Assembly: GCF_000377405.1 (NCBI RefSeq)
Contig: NZ_KB905021.1
Location: forward strand, 148,038-212,037
Direction of reading: 5' to 3'
Source: Thioalkalivibrio sp. ALE31
GTDB lineage: Bacteria > Pseudomonadota > Gammaproteobacteria > Ectothiorhodospirales > Ectothiorhodospiraceae
DNA length: 64,000 nt
The notes beneath the pieces were generated by a model that was given only the letters and a program-made list of their open reading frames with translations, ran no database searches and was not told where the DNA came from. A program made the position numbers and the translations under genes. Shown piece after piece: positions 18,503-26,879 of this stretch; positions within the stretch are counted from its first letter, which is position 1; each line of letters begins with the position of its first letter.

Positions 18503-19693
18503 CTACCGGTTCAGCCCCTGGTAGTACTCCATCAGGATCTTGGCCACTTCCGGGCGGGAGAACTCGACCGGCGGTGCCTCGCCTCGGCTCAGCATCTCGC
18601 GAACCTTGGTGCCGGACAGGAGCACGAAATCCTCCTTCGTGTGGTCGGGTGCATCGCACATCATCACCACCCGGTCGAGCTTCTTCGAGTAGGCCGTGTG
18701 GTCGGCCCGGAAGATCTCGATCTCCAGCGCGCCCGCGGGTACCTCGGTGTCGAAGATCGTCTGGGCATCGAACGGCCCGTAGTAGTCCCCCACCCCGGCG
18801 TGATCACGCCCGATGATGAAGTGGGTCGCGCCCATGTTCTGGCGGAATAGCGCATGGAGCACGGCCTCGCGCGGACCGGCATAGAGCATGTCGAAGCCGT
18901 ATCCGGTAATCATCACCGTGTTCGGCGGGAAGTAGAGCTCGGCCATCTTGCGAATGGCGGCGTCGCGCACCGGGGCCGGGATGTCGCCGGGCTTGAGCTT
19001 GCCCAGCAGCATGTGGATCACCACGCCGTCCGCATCGAGTTGCTCCATGGCCATGCGGCACAGCTCTTCGTGGGCGCGGTGCATCGGGTTGCGGGTCTGA
19101 AACGCGACCACCCGGTTCCAGCCGCGTTCCGAGATCTCGTTGCGGATCTCGACGGCAGTGCGGAAGGTGTCAGGGAAATCATCCTGGAAGTACGAGAAGT
19201 GGAGCACCTGGATGGGCCCCGATACGCAGACGCGGCCCACGCTGTTGAAGGCGGCGACCCCGGGGTGTTCCATGTCGGTCGTGCCGTAGACCTTTTCGGT
19301 CATGGTCGCCATCTGCTCGGGCGTGAATTCCTCGATCGCCTCGACCTCCTGGATGGCGAGGACCGGGTTCCCCTCCATGTTCGGGTCGCGCAGGGCAATC
19401 CGCTTGGCCCCGCGAATGGCGTCCGCATCCTCCAGCAGGTTGACCACGGGCACCGGGAAAAACAGGCCGCTGGTGGTTCGCATGTTCTCCGCGCAGCTCA
19501 TGGCGTCGGCGACATTCATGAACCCGGTCAGCGGCGTGAAATAGCCGCCGCCCATCATGACGGCGTTGCCGGCGGCGCCGGAGCTGATGACCACGGAGGG
19601 CAGGGTCTCGGCCTCCTGCAGCAGGGCGTGGTGTTGATCGGGGTCGTAGACGAACAGGGGCTTCAGGGTGTCTGCACCGTGCGGTTTGATCAT
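18503..19693 (-). CDS. sat: ATP sulfurylase (dissimilatory type)
   Basis: Converts APS and pyrophosphate to ATP and sulfate, the last step of the reverse-APS route. The 396 residues carry the catalytic motifs QTRNPMHRAHEE (Q-x-R-N-P-x-H-R-x-H) and GRDHAGVGDYYG, so this is the homo-oligomeric Sat and not the assimilatory CysDN. The ATG at 19693 follows AGGAGAG; upstream in-frame codons lack a site. The gene is divergent from aprMBA across 528 bp, so direct and regulatory links between the two are likely. There is no APS-kinase domain at either end. Confidence 0.95.
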   Translation of the reverse strand: MIKPHGADTLKPLFVYDPDQHHALLQEAETLPSVVISSGAAGNAVMMGGGYFTPLTGFMNVADAMSCAENMRTTSGLFFPVPVVNLLEDADAIRGAKRIALRDPNMEGNPVLAIQEVEAIEEFTPEQMATMTEKVYGTTDMEHPGVAAFNSVGRVCVSGPIQVLHFSYFQDDFPDTFRTAVEIRNEISERGWNRVVAFQTRNPMHRAHEELCRMAMEQLDADGVVIHMLLGKLKPGDIPAPVRDAAIRKMAELYFPPNTVMITGYGFDMLYAGPREAVLHALFRQNMGATHFIIGRDHAGVGDYYGPFDAQTIFDTEVPAGALEIEIFRADHTAYSKKLDRVVMMCDAPDHTKEDFVLLSGTKVREMLSRGEAPPVEFSRPEVAKILMEYYQGLNR

Positions 19694-20221
19694 GGGGCTT
19701 TCTCTCCTGCCGACGCTGGATGTGAACTGCATGGATGGGGTGGTCTGTGCCACACGTAAGTCGTGTTCGGGGCGCATGCGCCCACCCGGTTGACGGGTCG
19801 GGCGCGCTGCTGGTCGACCCCGAACGTAGCACAAGATAGTCCATAAAGGTTCGGGTTTCTTGACCGTCCCCGCAGCCGTACATCCGGATCTGCCCGCCCG
19901 TCATGGCCGTCAGCCCTGCCCCGGGAGCGCCTCGATCTGCGACCGTTCTCCCTTTGTCTCACCCGGCCCGGGCGTTCGCTCCGGTGCCATCGCTGGCGCC
20001 CCGGACCCGCGTGCTGCGGGCAGCGGGCGGTGCGCGGCCCCTGGCCAGCCTGGCGGCTTGCGATGGCGTCTGCCCGGGCCGCTAGATAAGCGTTTCCATA
20101 AATAAGCATATGACCTCATTCATCAGGCTTATGCGCGGGGAAGCAAGTTTGATTTGAAGCAAAAGATCGAGTTGGCACAGACTCGGTGTGCCCATTGGAC
20201 ACTCTGAGGAGGCCTGACGCC
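19694..20221. other. sat/aprM divergent intergenic region
   Basis: A 528-bp gap between the divergent sat and aprM starts with no supported gene. Short ORFs inside are shadows with poor codon use. The part from about 20085 to 20175 is AT-rich (taagcgtttccataaataagcatatg region) against a GC-rich background and is the likely promoter region for aprMBA. I see no clear consensus pair or known operator. The TTGGCAC at 20174-20180 begins like a sigma-54 site but its -12 element is wrong. Confidence 0.5.
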
Positions 20222-21052
20222 GTGATCACTAGCAATCCCTTTGCCGAACTGGCTGCGTTTATTCCACCAGCCGCAATGCAGGCGTATGTCGTGCTCATGG
20301 TCATTCTGGTGGCCGCCGGCACGATCCTCGACATGATGCACAAGAGGAGTGCCCAGTACTTCTTCGAGAACGCCAAGAAAGCCGAGAAGAACGCGACCCG
20401 CAGCGTGAGCGGCGGCGAGAAATTCTCCCAGGCCATGCAGACCCTGGGAAAAGAGGTTCTGACCTCCGGTGAATTCAAGAACCCGAAGCGACGCGCGTCC
20501 CATCTGTTCACCATGTGGGGCTTTGTCCTGTTCGTGGTCTCCTCCGCGGTCCTGATCTTTGGCTACGCCAGCGAGCCCGCCGCGGGCGTGTGGCCGGTCC
20601 TGTGGCATCTGGGCGCCCTGTCGCTGGCCTTCGGCGGCTACTGGTTCTGGTTCTTCATTCGCGTCGACGTCTACTCCGAGGGCCGTCGCTGGTACCAGCT
20701 GGTCCGGGCCGATCTGTTCATCGTGTCGCTGCTGGCGATGTCGACCTTCGCCATCCTGTGGTCGCTGACCCAAGGCACCGGCGCCCTCGGGTGGCTGTTC
20801 TTCGCGCTCTTCCTCGCGGCGACCACGACCCTGTTCGCGACCGTCTACTGGTCCAAGTTCGCGCACATGTTCTTCAAGCCTGCCGCGGCCTACCAGAAGC
20901 GCATTACCCGTGCCGATGGCTCCGCCGAGAACCTCCCGACCCTCACGCGCGACGATCCCGAGCAGCAGCAGCGCCATTCCATGGAACTGCTGCGCGATGC
21001 GCCGATGGAGATGGGGAAGGGTATCCAGCGTGAAGCGCCGCACCACTACTAG
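20222..21052 (+). CDS. aprM: APS reductase membrane anchor AprM
   Basis: A 276-residue membrane protein placed directly before aprBA, the arrangement known from sulfur oxidisers that use AprM in place of QmoABC as the quinone-side partner. Hydrophobic segments lie at about residues 20-40 (YVVLMVILVAAGTILDMM), 98-118 (FTMWGFVLFVVSSAVLIFGY), 124-150, 165-185 and 197-220. The start is a GTG at 20222 with a gaggagg site about 10 bases upstream; no good ATG fits. The C-terminus is soluble and charged. Assignment is by position, length and topology. Confidence 0.85.
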   Translation: MITSNPFAELAAFIPPAAMQAYVVLMVILVAAGTILDMMHKRSAQYFFENAKKAEKNATRSVSGGEKFSQAMQTLGKEVLTSGEFKNPKRRASHLFTMWGFVLFVVSSAVLIFGYASEPAAGVWPVLWHLGALSLAFGGYWFWFFIRVDVYSEGRRWYQLVRADLFIVSLLAMSTFAILWSLTQGTGALGWLFFALFLAATTTLFATVYWSKFAHMFFKPAAAYQKRITRADGSAENLPTLTRDDPEQQQRHSMELLRDAPMEMGKGIQREAPHHY

Positions 21053-21089
21053 CCATTAACCCGAACACCAGCATCGATCGAGGACAACC

Positions 21090-21569
21090 ATGCCAACTTT
21101 CGTATACATGACCCGTTGCGATGGCTGTGGGTACTGCGTGGACATCTGCCCGTCAGACATCATGCATATCGACGAAACCACCCGTCGCGCCTACAACATC
21201 GAGCCCAACATGTGCTGGGAATGCTTTTCCTGCGTGAAGGCCTGCCCGCACCATGCGATTGACGTGCGCGGCTACGCGGACTTCGCGCCACTGGGGCACA
21301 GCGTGCGCGTCGATCGCGACGAAGAGCGCGGCACCATTGCCTGGAAGATCAAGTTCCGCGACGGTCGGGAGAAGGACTTCCTGTCGCCGATTACCACCAA
21401 GCCCTGGGGCAAGCACATCCCGCAGCTGGCAGACGTCCCCGCACCCGACAAGTCCATGCGCGACAGCCAGCTGTTGTTCAACGAGCCCAAGTACATCCGG
21501 ATGGATGAGGGGGATCTGCACACGCTTGAGGCCGCCGGTCTCAAACTGAAAGAAGGGGTGTACTACTGA
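21090..21569 (+). CDS. aprB: Adenylylsulfate reductase beta subunit AprB
   Basis: The ferredoxin-type subunit of APS reductase, which oxidises sulfite plus AMP to APS in sulfur oxidisers. It has 159 residues. The eight cluster ligands are Cys10, 13, 16, 20 and Cys42, 45, 48, 52, arranged as CDGCGYCVDICP and CWECFSCVKACP for two [4Fe-4S] clusters. The C-terminal tail (about residues 100-159) wraps AprA in the known complex. Its TGA overlaps the aprA ATG (TGATG), so the two are coupled. Confidence 0.97.
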   Translation: MPTFVYMTRCDGCGYCVDICPSDIMHIDETTRRAYNIEPNMCWECFSCVKACPHHAIDVRGYADFAPLGHSVRVDRDEERGTIAWKIKFRDGREKDFLSPITTKPWGKHIPQLADVPAPDKSMRDSQLLFNEPKYIRMDEGDLHTLEAAGLKLKEGVYY

Positions 21570-23470
21570 TGGCCTACAAGACAATCGTCGAAGACAACAT
21601 CGACATCCTGGTCTGTGGCGCCGGGCTCGGCGGCACGGGTGCCGCCTGGGAGGCTCGCTTCTGGGGTCAGGACAAGAAGGTCGTGATTGCCGAAAAGGCC
21701 AACATCGACCGTTCCGGCGCGGTGGCCCAGGGCCTGTACGCGATCAACTGCTACATGGGCACCCGCTGGGGCGAGAACAACCCCGAGGACCATGTGCGCT
21801 ACGCCCGTATCGACCTGATGGGCATGGTGCGCGAGGACCTGCTGTTCGACATGGCGCGCCACGTGGACTCCACCGTGCACCAGTTCGAGGAGTGGGGCCT
21901 GCCCCTGATGCGCGACCCGAAGACGGGCGCCTATCAGCGAGAAGGTCGCTGGCAGATCATGATCCACGGCGAGTCCTACAAGCCGATCGTGGCCGAGGCC
22001 GCCAAGAAGTCCGCGGACACGATCTACAACCGGATCTGCGTGACCCATCTGCTGATGGACGAGTCCAAGGAGAACCGGGTCGCCGGCGCCGTGGGCTTCA
22101 ATGTGCGCACCGGCAACTACCACGTCTTCAAGTCGAAGTCGGTGATCGTGGCCGCCGGTGGCGCCTCGATGATCTTCAAGCCGCGTTCGGTCGGTGAAGG
22201 TGCGGGTCGCGTCTGGTATGCCCCGTGGTCTTCCGGCTCGGCCTATGGCCTGCTGATCAACGCCGGTGCCAAGATGACCCAGATGGAGAACCGCATCGTG
22301 CTGGCCCGCTTCAAGGATGGCTACGGTCCGGTGGGTGCGTACTTCCTGCATCTGAAGACCCGTACGCAGAACTGCAACGGGGAAGAGTACGAATCCAAGT
22401 GGTGGCCGCAGCTGCAGGAGATGGTCGGCAAGGAATACCTGGATCCGGAGGTCTCTCACCGTACGCATCGCCCGATCCCGACCTGCCTGCGCAACCATGC
22501 GTTCCTGAACGAGGTGAACGCGGGCCGTGGCCCGATCCACATGGTCACCATGGAGGCCTTCCAGGACCCGCACCTTGAAGAGGTGGGCTGGGAAAACTTC
22601 CTGGGCATGACCGTCGGCCAGGCCGTCCTGTGGGCCGCCACCGACGTGGACCCCAAGAACGAGAACCCCGAGCTGACCACCTCGGAGCCCTACGTGATGG
22701 GCTCGCACGCCACGGGTTGTGGCGCCTGGTGCTCTGGTCCGGAGGATGTTTCCCCGCCCGAGTACTTCTGGGGCTACAACCGCATGACCAGTGTCGAGGG
22801 CCTGTTCGGTGCCGGCGATGCCGTGGGCGGTACGCCGCACGCGTTCTCCTCCGGTTCCTTCACCGAGGGCCGTCTGGCCGCGAAGGCCGCCTGCAAGTAC
22901 ATCGACGATGGCAAGGCCGACGGCATCCGTGTCTCCGATTCGCAGATCAACAAGCTGAAAGAGGAGATCTATAAGCCGCTGGAGCACTACAAGGTCTACA
23001 GCAACGAGGTCGTGGCCGGTTCGGTCAATCCGAACTTCATCAACCCGCGCCAGGGTCTTGACCGCCTGCAGAAGCTGATGGATGAATACTGTGGCGGCGT
23101 AACGGTCAGCTACATGACCAACGAGAAGCTGCTCAATATCGGCCTGAAGAAGATGCACATCCTCGAAGAGGACCTCGAGAAGCTGGCGGCGGAGGACATC
23201 CATGAGCTGCTGCGTGCCTGGGAACTGAAGCACCGCGTGCGCACCGCCGAGAGCGTCTTCCACCACACCCTGTTCCGCAAGGAAACCCGCTGGCCGGGCT
23301 ACTACTACCGCGGCGACTACATGAAGCTCGACGACAAGAACTGGCACCACCTGACGGTTTCGCGTCGTGACCCGAAGACGGGCGAGTACACCATGGAGAA
23401 GGCGCCCTGCTACCACCTGGTCGACAAGGACGAGGCGCCGGCCAAGGAGGCCGAGAAGGAGGAAGCCTAG
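21569..23470 (+). CDS. aprA: Adenylylsulfate reductase alpha subunit AprA
   Basis: The FAD-containing catalytic subunit, 633 residues, in the succinate-dehydrogenase/fumarate-reductase flavoprotein family. The FAD motif is DILVCGAGLGGTGAAWEARF near the start, followed by RSGAVAQGLYAINCYMG. Other family segments are MVREDLLFDMARHVDS, SHATGCGAWCSGPED and LFGAGDAVGGTPHAFSSGSFTEGR. It works in the cytoplasm with AprB, in the sulfite-oxidising direction, given AprM and the absence of sulfite-reductase genes here. A Lys/Glu-rich tail ends the protein. A hairpin but no T tract follows, so transcription may continue into the next three genes. Confidence 0.97.
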   Translation: MAYKTIVEDNIDILVCGAGLGGTGAAWEARFWGQDKKVVIAEKANIDRSGAVAQGLYAINCYMGTRWGENNPEDHVRYARIDLMGMVREDLLFDMARHVDSTVHQFEEWGLPLMRDPKTGAYQREGRWQIMIHGESYKPIVAEAAKKSADTIYNRICVTHLLMDESKENRVAGAVGFNVRTGNYHVFKSKSVIVAAGGASMIFKPRSVGEGAGRVWYAPWSSGSAYGLLINAGAKMTQMENRIVLARFKDGYGPVGAYFLHLKTRTQNCNGEEYESKWWPQLQEMVGKEYLDPEVSHRTHRPIPTCLRNHAFLNEVNAGRGPIHMVTMEAFQDPHLEEVGWENFLGMTVGQAVLWAATDVDPKNENPELTTSEPYVMGSHATGCGAWCSGPEDVSPPEYFWGYNRMTSVEGLFGAGDAVGGTPHAFSSGSFTEGRLAAKAACKYIDDGKADGIRVSDSQINKLKEEIYKPLEHYKVYSNEVVAGSVNPNFINPRQGLDRLQKLMDEYCGGVTVSYMTNEKLLNIGLKKMHILEEDLEKLAAEDIHELLRAWELKHRVRTAESVFHHTLFRKETRWPGYYYRGDYMKLDDKNWHHLTVSRRDPKTGEYTMEKAPCYHLVDKDEAPAKEAEKEEA

Positions 23471-23591
23471 GGTGCTGCGGTGGCGGTGGCGGGGCCGCAG
23501 CCGGCCTCGCCACCATGCTCGGCAGCCGCGATGACCCACGCGTTCGCGCGTAGATCATCCCTTTCAACCGCCACACCTGAGGGTTTTCAAT

Positions 23592-23984
23592 ATGACCAGT
23601 GCAGCTGAAGCACAGACGTTGCCGGAGACCTCGATGAACATCATCGACCACTCCGACCAGGAGATCCTCGAGATTGCCCACCCCATCTGGAGCGACCTGA
23701 TCAAGCACTCCAACAAGGGGCAGTACGGCAAGTTCGTCCGCCGGTTCTCCTACCACCTGCTGTTTGGCCTCAACGAGGTCGAGGTGGGCAAGCAGTTCGC
23801 CCAGAGCGAGTTGACCCGCAATCTCAGCGAGGACTGGGATTTCCTGGGCATTATTCGCCGTGGCGAGCATGTCACCGTCCTGTATCGCGTGCGCAGCACG
23901 AAGAAGGAGGGCGAGTGGCTGGGCCGGATGGTCCTCGGCTACGAGGAAGGCGAGGTACGCATCTTCGGTGCGTCCATTTTCTGA
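23592..23984 (+). CDS. Conserved-looking small protein downstream of aprA
   Basis: A 130-residue soluble protein I cannot place in a family. There is no signal peptide or membrane segment. The central part, HPIWSDLIKHSNKGQYGKF then VRRFSYHLLFGLNEVEVGKQF, resembles the helical start of small cystatin/NTF2-like folds, and the second half alternates strands (FLGIIRRGEHVTVLYRVRS...WLGRMVLGYEEGEVRIF). That fold is a guess. It lies 121 bp after aprA, and the next gene starts 16 bp after its stop, so a shared operon with aprMBA is plausible. The ATG at 23592 is the first in frame; M15 (TSMNIIDH) is an alternative. Confidence 0.75.
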   Translation: MTSAAEAQTLPETSMNIIDHSDQEILEIAHPIWSDLIKHSNKGQYGKFVRRFSYHLLFGLNEVEVGKQFAQSELTRNLSEDWDFLGIIRRGEHVTVLYRVRSTKKEGEWLGRMVLGYEEGEVRIFGASIF

Positions 23985-24000
23985 CAATGCGGGACTGTTC

Positions 24001-24513
24001 ATGACCGAAGTAATCAAGGACAACAAGTACGTCGAGCTGAACTACCAGGTGATCGACCAGAAAACCGGCCAGGTGCTGACCGAGGTCGAGTTCCCGCTGG
24101 GCTATGTCCACGGCGTCAACGAGGTCCTGTCGCCCCAGGTCATGGGCGAGCTGGAAGGCCGTGCCCAGGGCGAAACCATCGAAGTGCCGATCGACTGCAA
24201 CGCCCTCTATGGCCCGCGCGACGAGTCGCTCGTGATCACGGACGCGATCGAAAACGTGCCGGAGGAGTACCGCGAGGTGGGGACCGCCATCCTGATGGAG
24301 AACGATCGCGGCCAGACCAAGAGCTTTTTGGTGACACGGCTCGACGACAAGACCATCACCATCGACGGCAACAATCCACTGTGCGGCCGTCAGGTGATCT
24401 TCAAGCTGAACATCCTGCTGGTACGCGATGCCACCGACGAGGAAATCGCACACGGTGGCAAGGTGGAGTCGGGCCCGGAGATCGACAGCGGGCGCGCGGT
24501 CCCTATCGAGTGA
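24001..24513 (+). CDS. SlyD-like FKBP-type peptidyl-prolyl isomerase
   Basis: A 170-residue cytoplasmic prolyl isomerase/chaperone of the SlyD/FkpB class. It begins with KYVELNYQVIDQKTGQVL, followed by the active-site strand FPLGYVHGVNEVLSPQVMGELEG, and has an insert-in-flap (IF) chaperone domain around residues 70-125. The end of the FKBP fold is NNPLCGRQVIFKLNILLVRDAT. The His-rich metal-binding tail of E. coli SlyD is missing. The ATG at 24001 lies 16 bp after the previous stop; the long in-frame extension upstream overlaps that gene and is rejected. Its place behind aprMBA suggests a role in folding or cofactor assembly there, which is inference. Confidence 0.88.
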   Translation: MTEVIKDNKYVELNYQVIDQKTGQVLTEVEFPLGYVHGVNEVLSPQVMGELEGRAQGETIEVPIDCNALYGPRDESLVITDAIENVPEEYREVGTAILMENDRGQTKSFLVTRLDDKTITIDGNNPLCGRQVIFKLNILLVRDATDEEIAHGGKVESGPEIDSGRAVPIE

Positions 24514-24603
24514 TGGAGCAGGCGTTCGGCGCGTGAGTATGTCGGGGCAGGGCGACGCCAGTTCTCCGCCCCTCTTTTTTCATCGAAGCGAGGTGAATGC
24601 ACC

Positions 24604-24768
24604 ATGAGTCAGCAATCCGACAAGAAGCACCCGGAAGTGCCGGACGGCAAGTCACGCTTTCTGGTAACCCGGCAGATGAAGCCCAACGAAAAGGGCTTCG
24701 TCGGCTACGAGACCATCTGGGAACCCTTCCAGAAGGAAGCCGAGTACCAGACCCCCAAACGTCCGTGA
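24604..24768 (+). CDS. 54-aa small protein, end of the apr-linked cluster
   Basis: A complete 54-residue reading frame beginning MSQQSDKKHPEVPDGKSRF and ending EYQTPKRP. It has an agcgaggtg site just upstream and a rho-independent terminator just after its stop, both supporting a real gene. It is hydrophilic with several aromatics (FVGYETIWEPF) and no membrane segment. I recognise no family. It is the last gene before the terminator of the stretch that starts at aprM, which makes co-transcription possible. It was missed by the ORF minimum length. Confidence 0.65.
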   Translation: MSQQSDKKHPEVPDGKSRFLVTRQMKPNEKGFVGYETIWEPFQKEAEYQTPKRP

Positions 24769-24775
24769 CGCGGCC

Positions 24776-24810
24776 AGCCGCCGAACCCCCCGGATTTGGC
24801 GGCTGTTTTT
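24776..24810 (+). terminator. Rho-independent terminator
   Basis: AGCCGCC (24776-24782) pairs with GGCGGCT (24798-24804) and is followed by gttttt. It sits eight bases after the stop of the 54-aa gene and closes the apr-linked cluster. Confidence 0.8.
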
Positions 24811-24977
24811 ATCCAGCCGGTCCACAGGGCGGCACCTCGCCGATGGTGATGGGGCGATGGTGATCGGCCGGTCAACGGGCGTTCGCCGGATCACGAAAGT
24901 TGATTGACCGGGCTCGCGGCTAGCCTTCTATCAATCCTGCGGCACGGAAGCCGAGGTCTCAGCAAAGGAATGCGTTC

Positions 24978-26390
24978 ATGAAGCGTGCATCTCTCGCGGG
25001 CGTCCTGCCTGCCTTCGCCCTGGCGCTTGCCACGGGCTGCAGTTCTTCCTATCCCGATCAGGCCGAGTTCGACTTTGGCGAGCTGCCCATCGCCGATCAG
25101 GCCCAGGCGCGCGGGCTTCTCGAGGAGGTCGAGGCCGGCTGGTCGCTGACCGTATCCGTCGAGGCCGCCGTAGCCGACCTGGAGCCGGCCGCGGTCCACC
25201 TTGAGGCGCTCTCCGAACAGCTGGCCGCAGAGACGGTCTCCGATCTGACCCTGATGGTGGAAGGCGAGCCGGCCGACCAGTTGCAGGCGGCCTATGCCAC
25301 CTTCACCGACAAGCGCCGCGCCGTCCATGACAACTTCGAGCGCGAGCAGGCAGAAGCGCGCGCGGAACTGGAACAGGCGCGCGAGGAGCTGGCGGCCGAA
25401 CGCAGCGAGCTGGAGGAGAACCTCGCGGCCATCGACGCCTTCGTCGAAGAGGAGCGCGAGGCGGTGGAAGCGGTCGAGGCCGAGATCGAGGCCCTGGAAG
25501 CGAAGCAGGCCGAGATTGCCGACTCCGTCCTCGCCGCACTGAACGAGGCCATCATGGAGCACGAGCTGCCGGTGCGCCCGGTGGCGCGGTTCGACGGCTA
25601 TTCGTGGCGCTCCTGGGAGGTGGACGCCAGTCGCTCCTGCCCCAGTGCCGACAGCCCTTTACAGATCGATGCGCGTGCTACCCACGGGGTGTGCGTGATG
25701 GTGTCCGGCCGCCCGTATCGCGGCGGCGAAGCCGTGAACGCGCAACTGGACCCGATCCTGGCCTCCGGTCTGCTCGACTACTACGAACTGGACGAAACGA
25801 TTGGCGTGACGGGCGGGTTCCGGCGGCGCGCACCCGAGGGCACCCTGCGGGCCGACCTGGCCGATGCCCGCAAGGTCCTGGACGATCGTTTGATCGTGGC
25901 GGAAAACCGCTTTGGTACCCGGCGCGACCTCGGCCGCGAGGAGACCCTCCTGAACCGCCGCGCCACGTCGCTGGATCGTCAGCAGCAGCAACTGGAAAAC
26001 CAGAGCGTGCGCAGCTTCGAGTATTCGGACGAGCGCTCGGCGCTGCGGTCCGCCGAACAGGCCTACGGTCAGGCGTTGCTGGCGCAGACGGTGGCGGCGC
26101 ATGTGCAGCCGGTGGGCGACATGACCGCCGATCACGTATTCCCGCTCGGGTCGCGCGATAGTACCGCCATCCTCGTCATCCAGACCCGCGAGCGCGGCCT
26201 GCGCAGGGGCATGGATACGGTCCTCACGCTGTTCCGGCTGGAGCTCGACGATACCTATGCCGACTATGACCGTGTGCCGATACACGGCGAGCGCGACAAC
26301 ATGGCCTTTGCCCGCTTCCGCGGCGAGGCGACCCGGGACGAGGCAAACCGGCGCGTCTATCTGGCCCTGGCGCGCGAGCTGACCCGCTAG
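24978..26390 (+). CDS. Coiled-coil lipoprotein
   Basis: A 470-residue lipoprotein of no family I recognise. The signal sequence ends in the lipobox LATGC, with lipidated Cys21. Residues about 105-190 form a long acidic coiled coil (EREQAEARAELEQAREELAAE onward). A globular middle part (about 200-270) has two cysteines, in DASRSCPSAD and THGVCVMVSG, which may form a disulfide. A second helical stretch (about 315-365) holds LDRQQQQLENQSVRS. The ATG at 24978 has an agcaaagga site. It is followed by a second small lipoprotein; together they may form an envelope complex. Confidence 0.7.
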   Translation: MKRASLAGVLPAFALALATGCSSSYPDQAEFDFGELPIADQAQARGLLEEVEAGWSLTVSVEAAVADLEPAAVHLEALSEQLAAETVSDLTLMVEGEPADQLQAAYATFTDKRRAVHDNFEREQAEARAELEQAREELAAERSELEENLAAIDAFVEEEREAVEAVEAEIEALEAKQAEIADSVLAALNEAIMEHELPVRPVARFDGYSWRSWEVDASRSCPSADSPLQIDARATHGVCVMVSGRPYRGGEAVNAQLDPILASGLLDYYELDETIGVTGGFRRRAPEGTLRADLADARKVLDDRLIVAENRFGTRRDLGREETLLNRRATSLDRQQQQLENQSVRSFEYSDERSALRSAEQAYGQALLAQTVAAHVQPVGDMTADHVFPLGSRDSTAILVIQTRERGLRRGMDTVLTLFRLELDDTYADYDRVPIHGERDNMAFARFRGEATRDEANRRVYLALARELTR

Positions 26391-26470
26391 CTTCGTGTCG
26401 GTGAATCCGCGTTTCCCCGGGTCCAGACTCGGGCACGACCTGTTACCTGCAATAACTCAGGAGGAGTGCA

Positions 26471-26767
26471 ATGATGATCAAGAAAGGACTGGCTGCGGCG
26501 GGCGTCGCGTTTGTACTGGCGGGGTGTTCTGGTGGTGGCCCGTCGACCGCCGACATCGAGGCGGTGATGGCCCAGATGGTCGCGGCCAGCGGCCTCGGCG
26601 CACAGGGCGTCTCGGTCGATATCCACAGCAGCGACTGCAGCGAGGTGGACGGGGGCGTCTTTGACTGTCAGGTGGATGCCACGGTGTCCGCTGGCGGGTA
26701 CTCGGAGGATCTCACCGATCGCCTTCGGCTGGTCGAGGGTTCCAGTGGCTGGGAACCCGCCTTCTAA
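26471..26767 (+). CDS. Small lipoprotein
   Basis: A 98-residue protein with a clear lipoprotein signal (LAAAGVAFVLAGC, Cys19) and a domain of about 75 residues with two cysteines (HSSDCSEVDGGVFDCQVDATV) that could form a disulfide. The ATG at 26471 follows aggagtg. The pattern 'DCSEVDGGVFDCQVDATVS' followed by 'LRLVEGSSGWEP' resembles small periplasmic lipoproteins measured only by context. It lies 80 bp after the coiled-coil lipoprotein and before a terminator. Confidence 0.7.
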   Translation: MMIKKGLAAAGVAFVLAGCSGGGPSTADIEAVMAQMVAASGLGAQGVSVDIHSSDCSEVDGGVFDCQVDATVSAGGYSEDLTDRLRLVEGSSGWEPAF

Positions 26768-26801
26768 GCGCGCCCGACGAAAGGCCTCCCACAAAACTAA
26801 A

Positions 26802-26831
26802 AGCCCCGCCGGGGCGTAGTCCGGCGGGGCT
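26802..26831 (-). terminator. Bidirectional terminator (porin / lipoprotein)
   Basis: A perfect 11-bp stem, AGCCCCGCCGG (26802-26812) with its complement at 26821-26831, loop ggcgtagt. The T-rich tail (TTTTAGTTTT) is on the minus strand, so it best serves the porin gene, while also closing the lipoprotein gene. Confidence 0.8.
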
Positions 26832-26879
26832 CGTAAAACGGGGACGGCGGTCCTGGCCGCCGGCCCCGGTGTTGCCCGG

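Noticed and set aside
20174-20192. Possible sigma-54 promoter before aprM (TTGGCAC...)
   Set aside because: The -24 half is good but the -12 element lacks GC at the required spacing.
21563-23539. 658-codon frame opposite aprA
   Set aside because: It is a shadow frame; aprA motifs are complete on the other strand.
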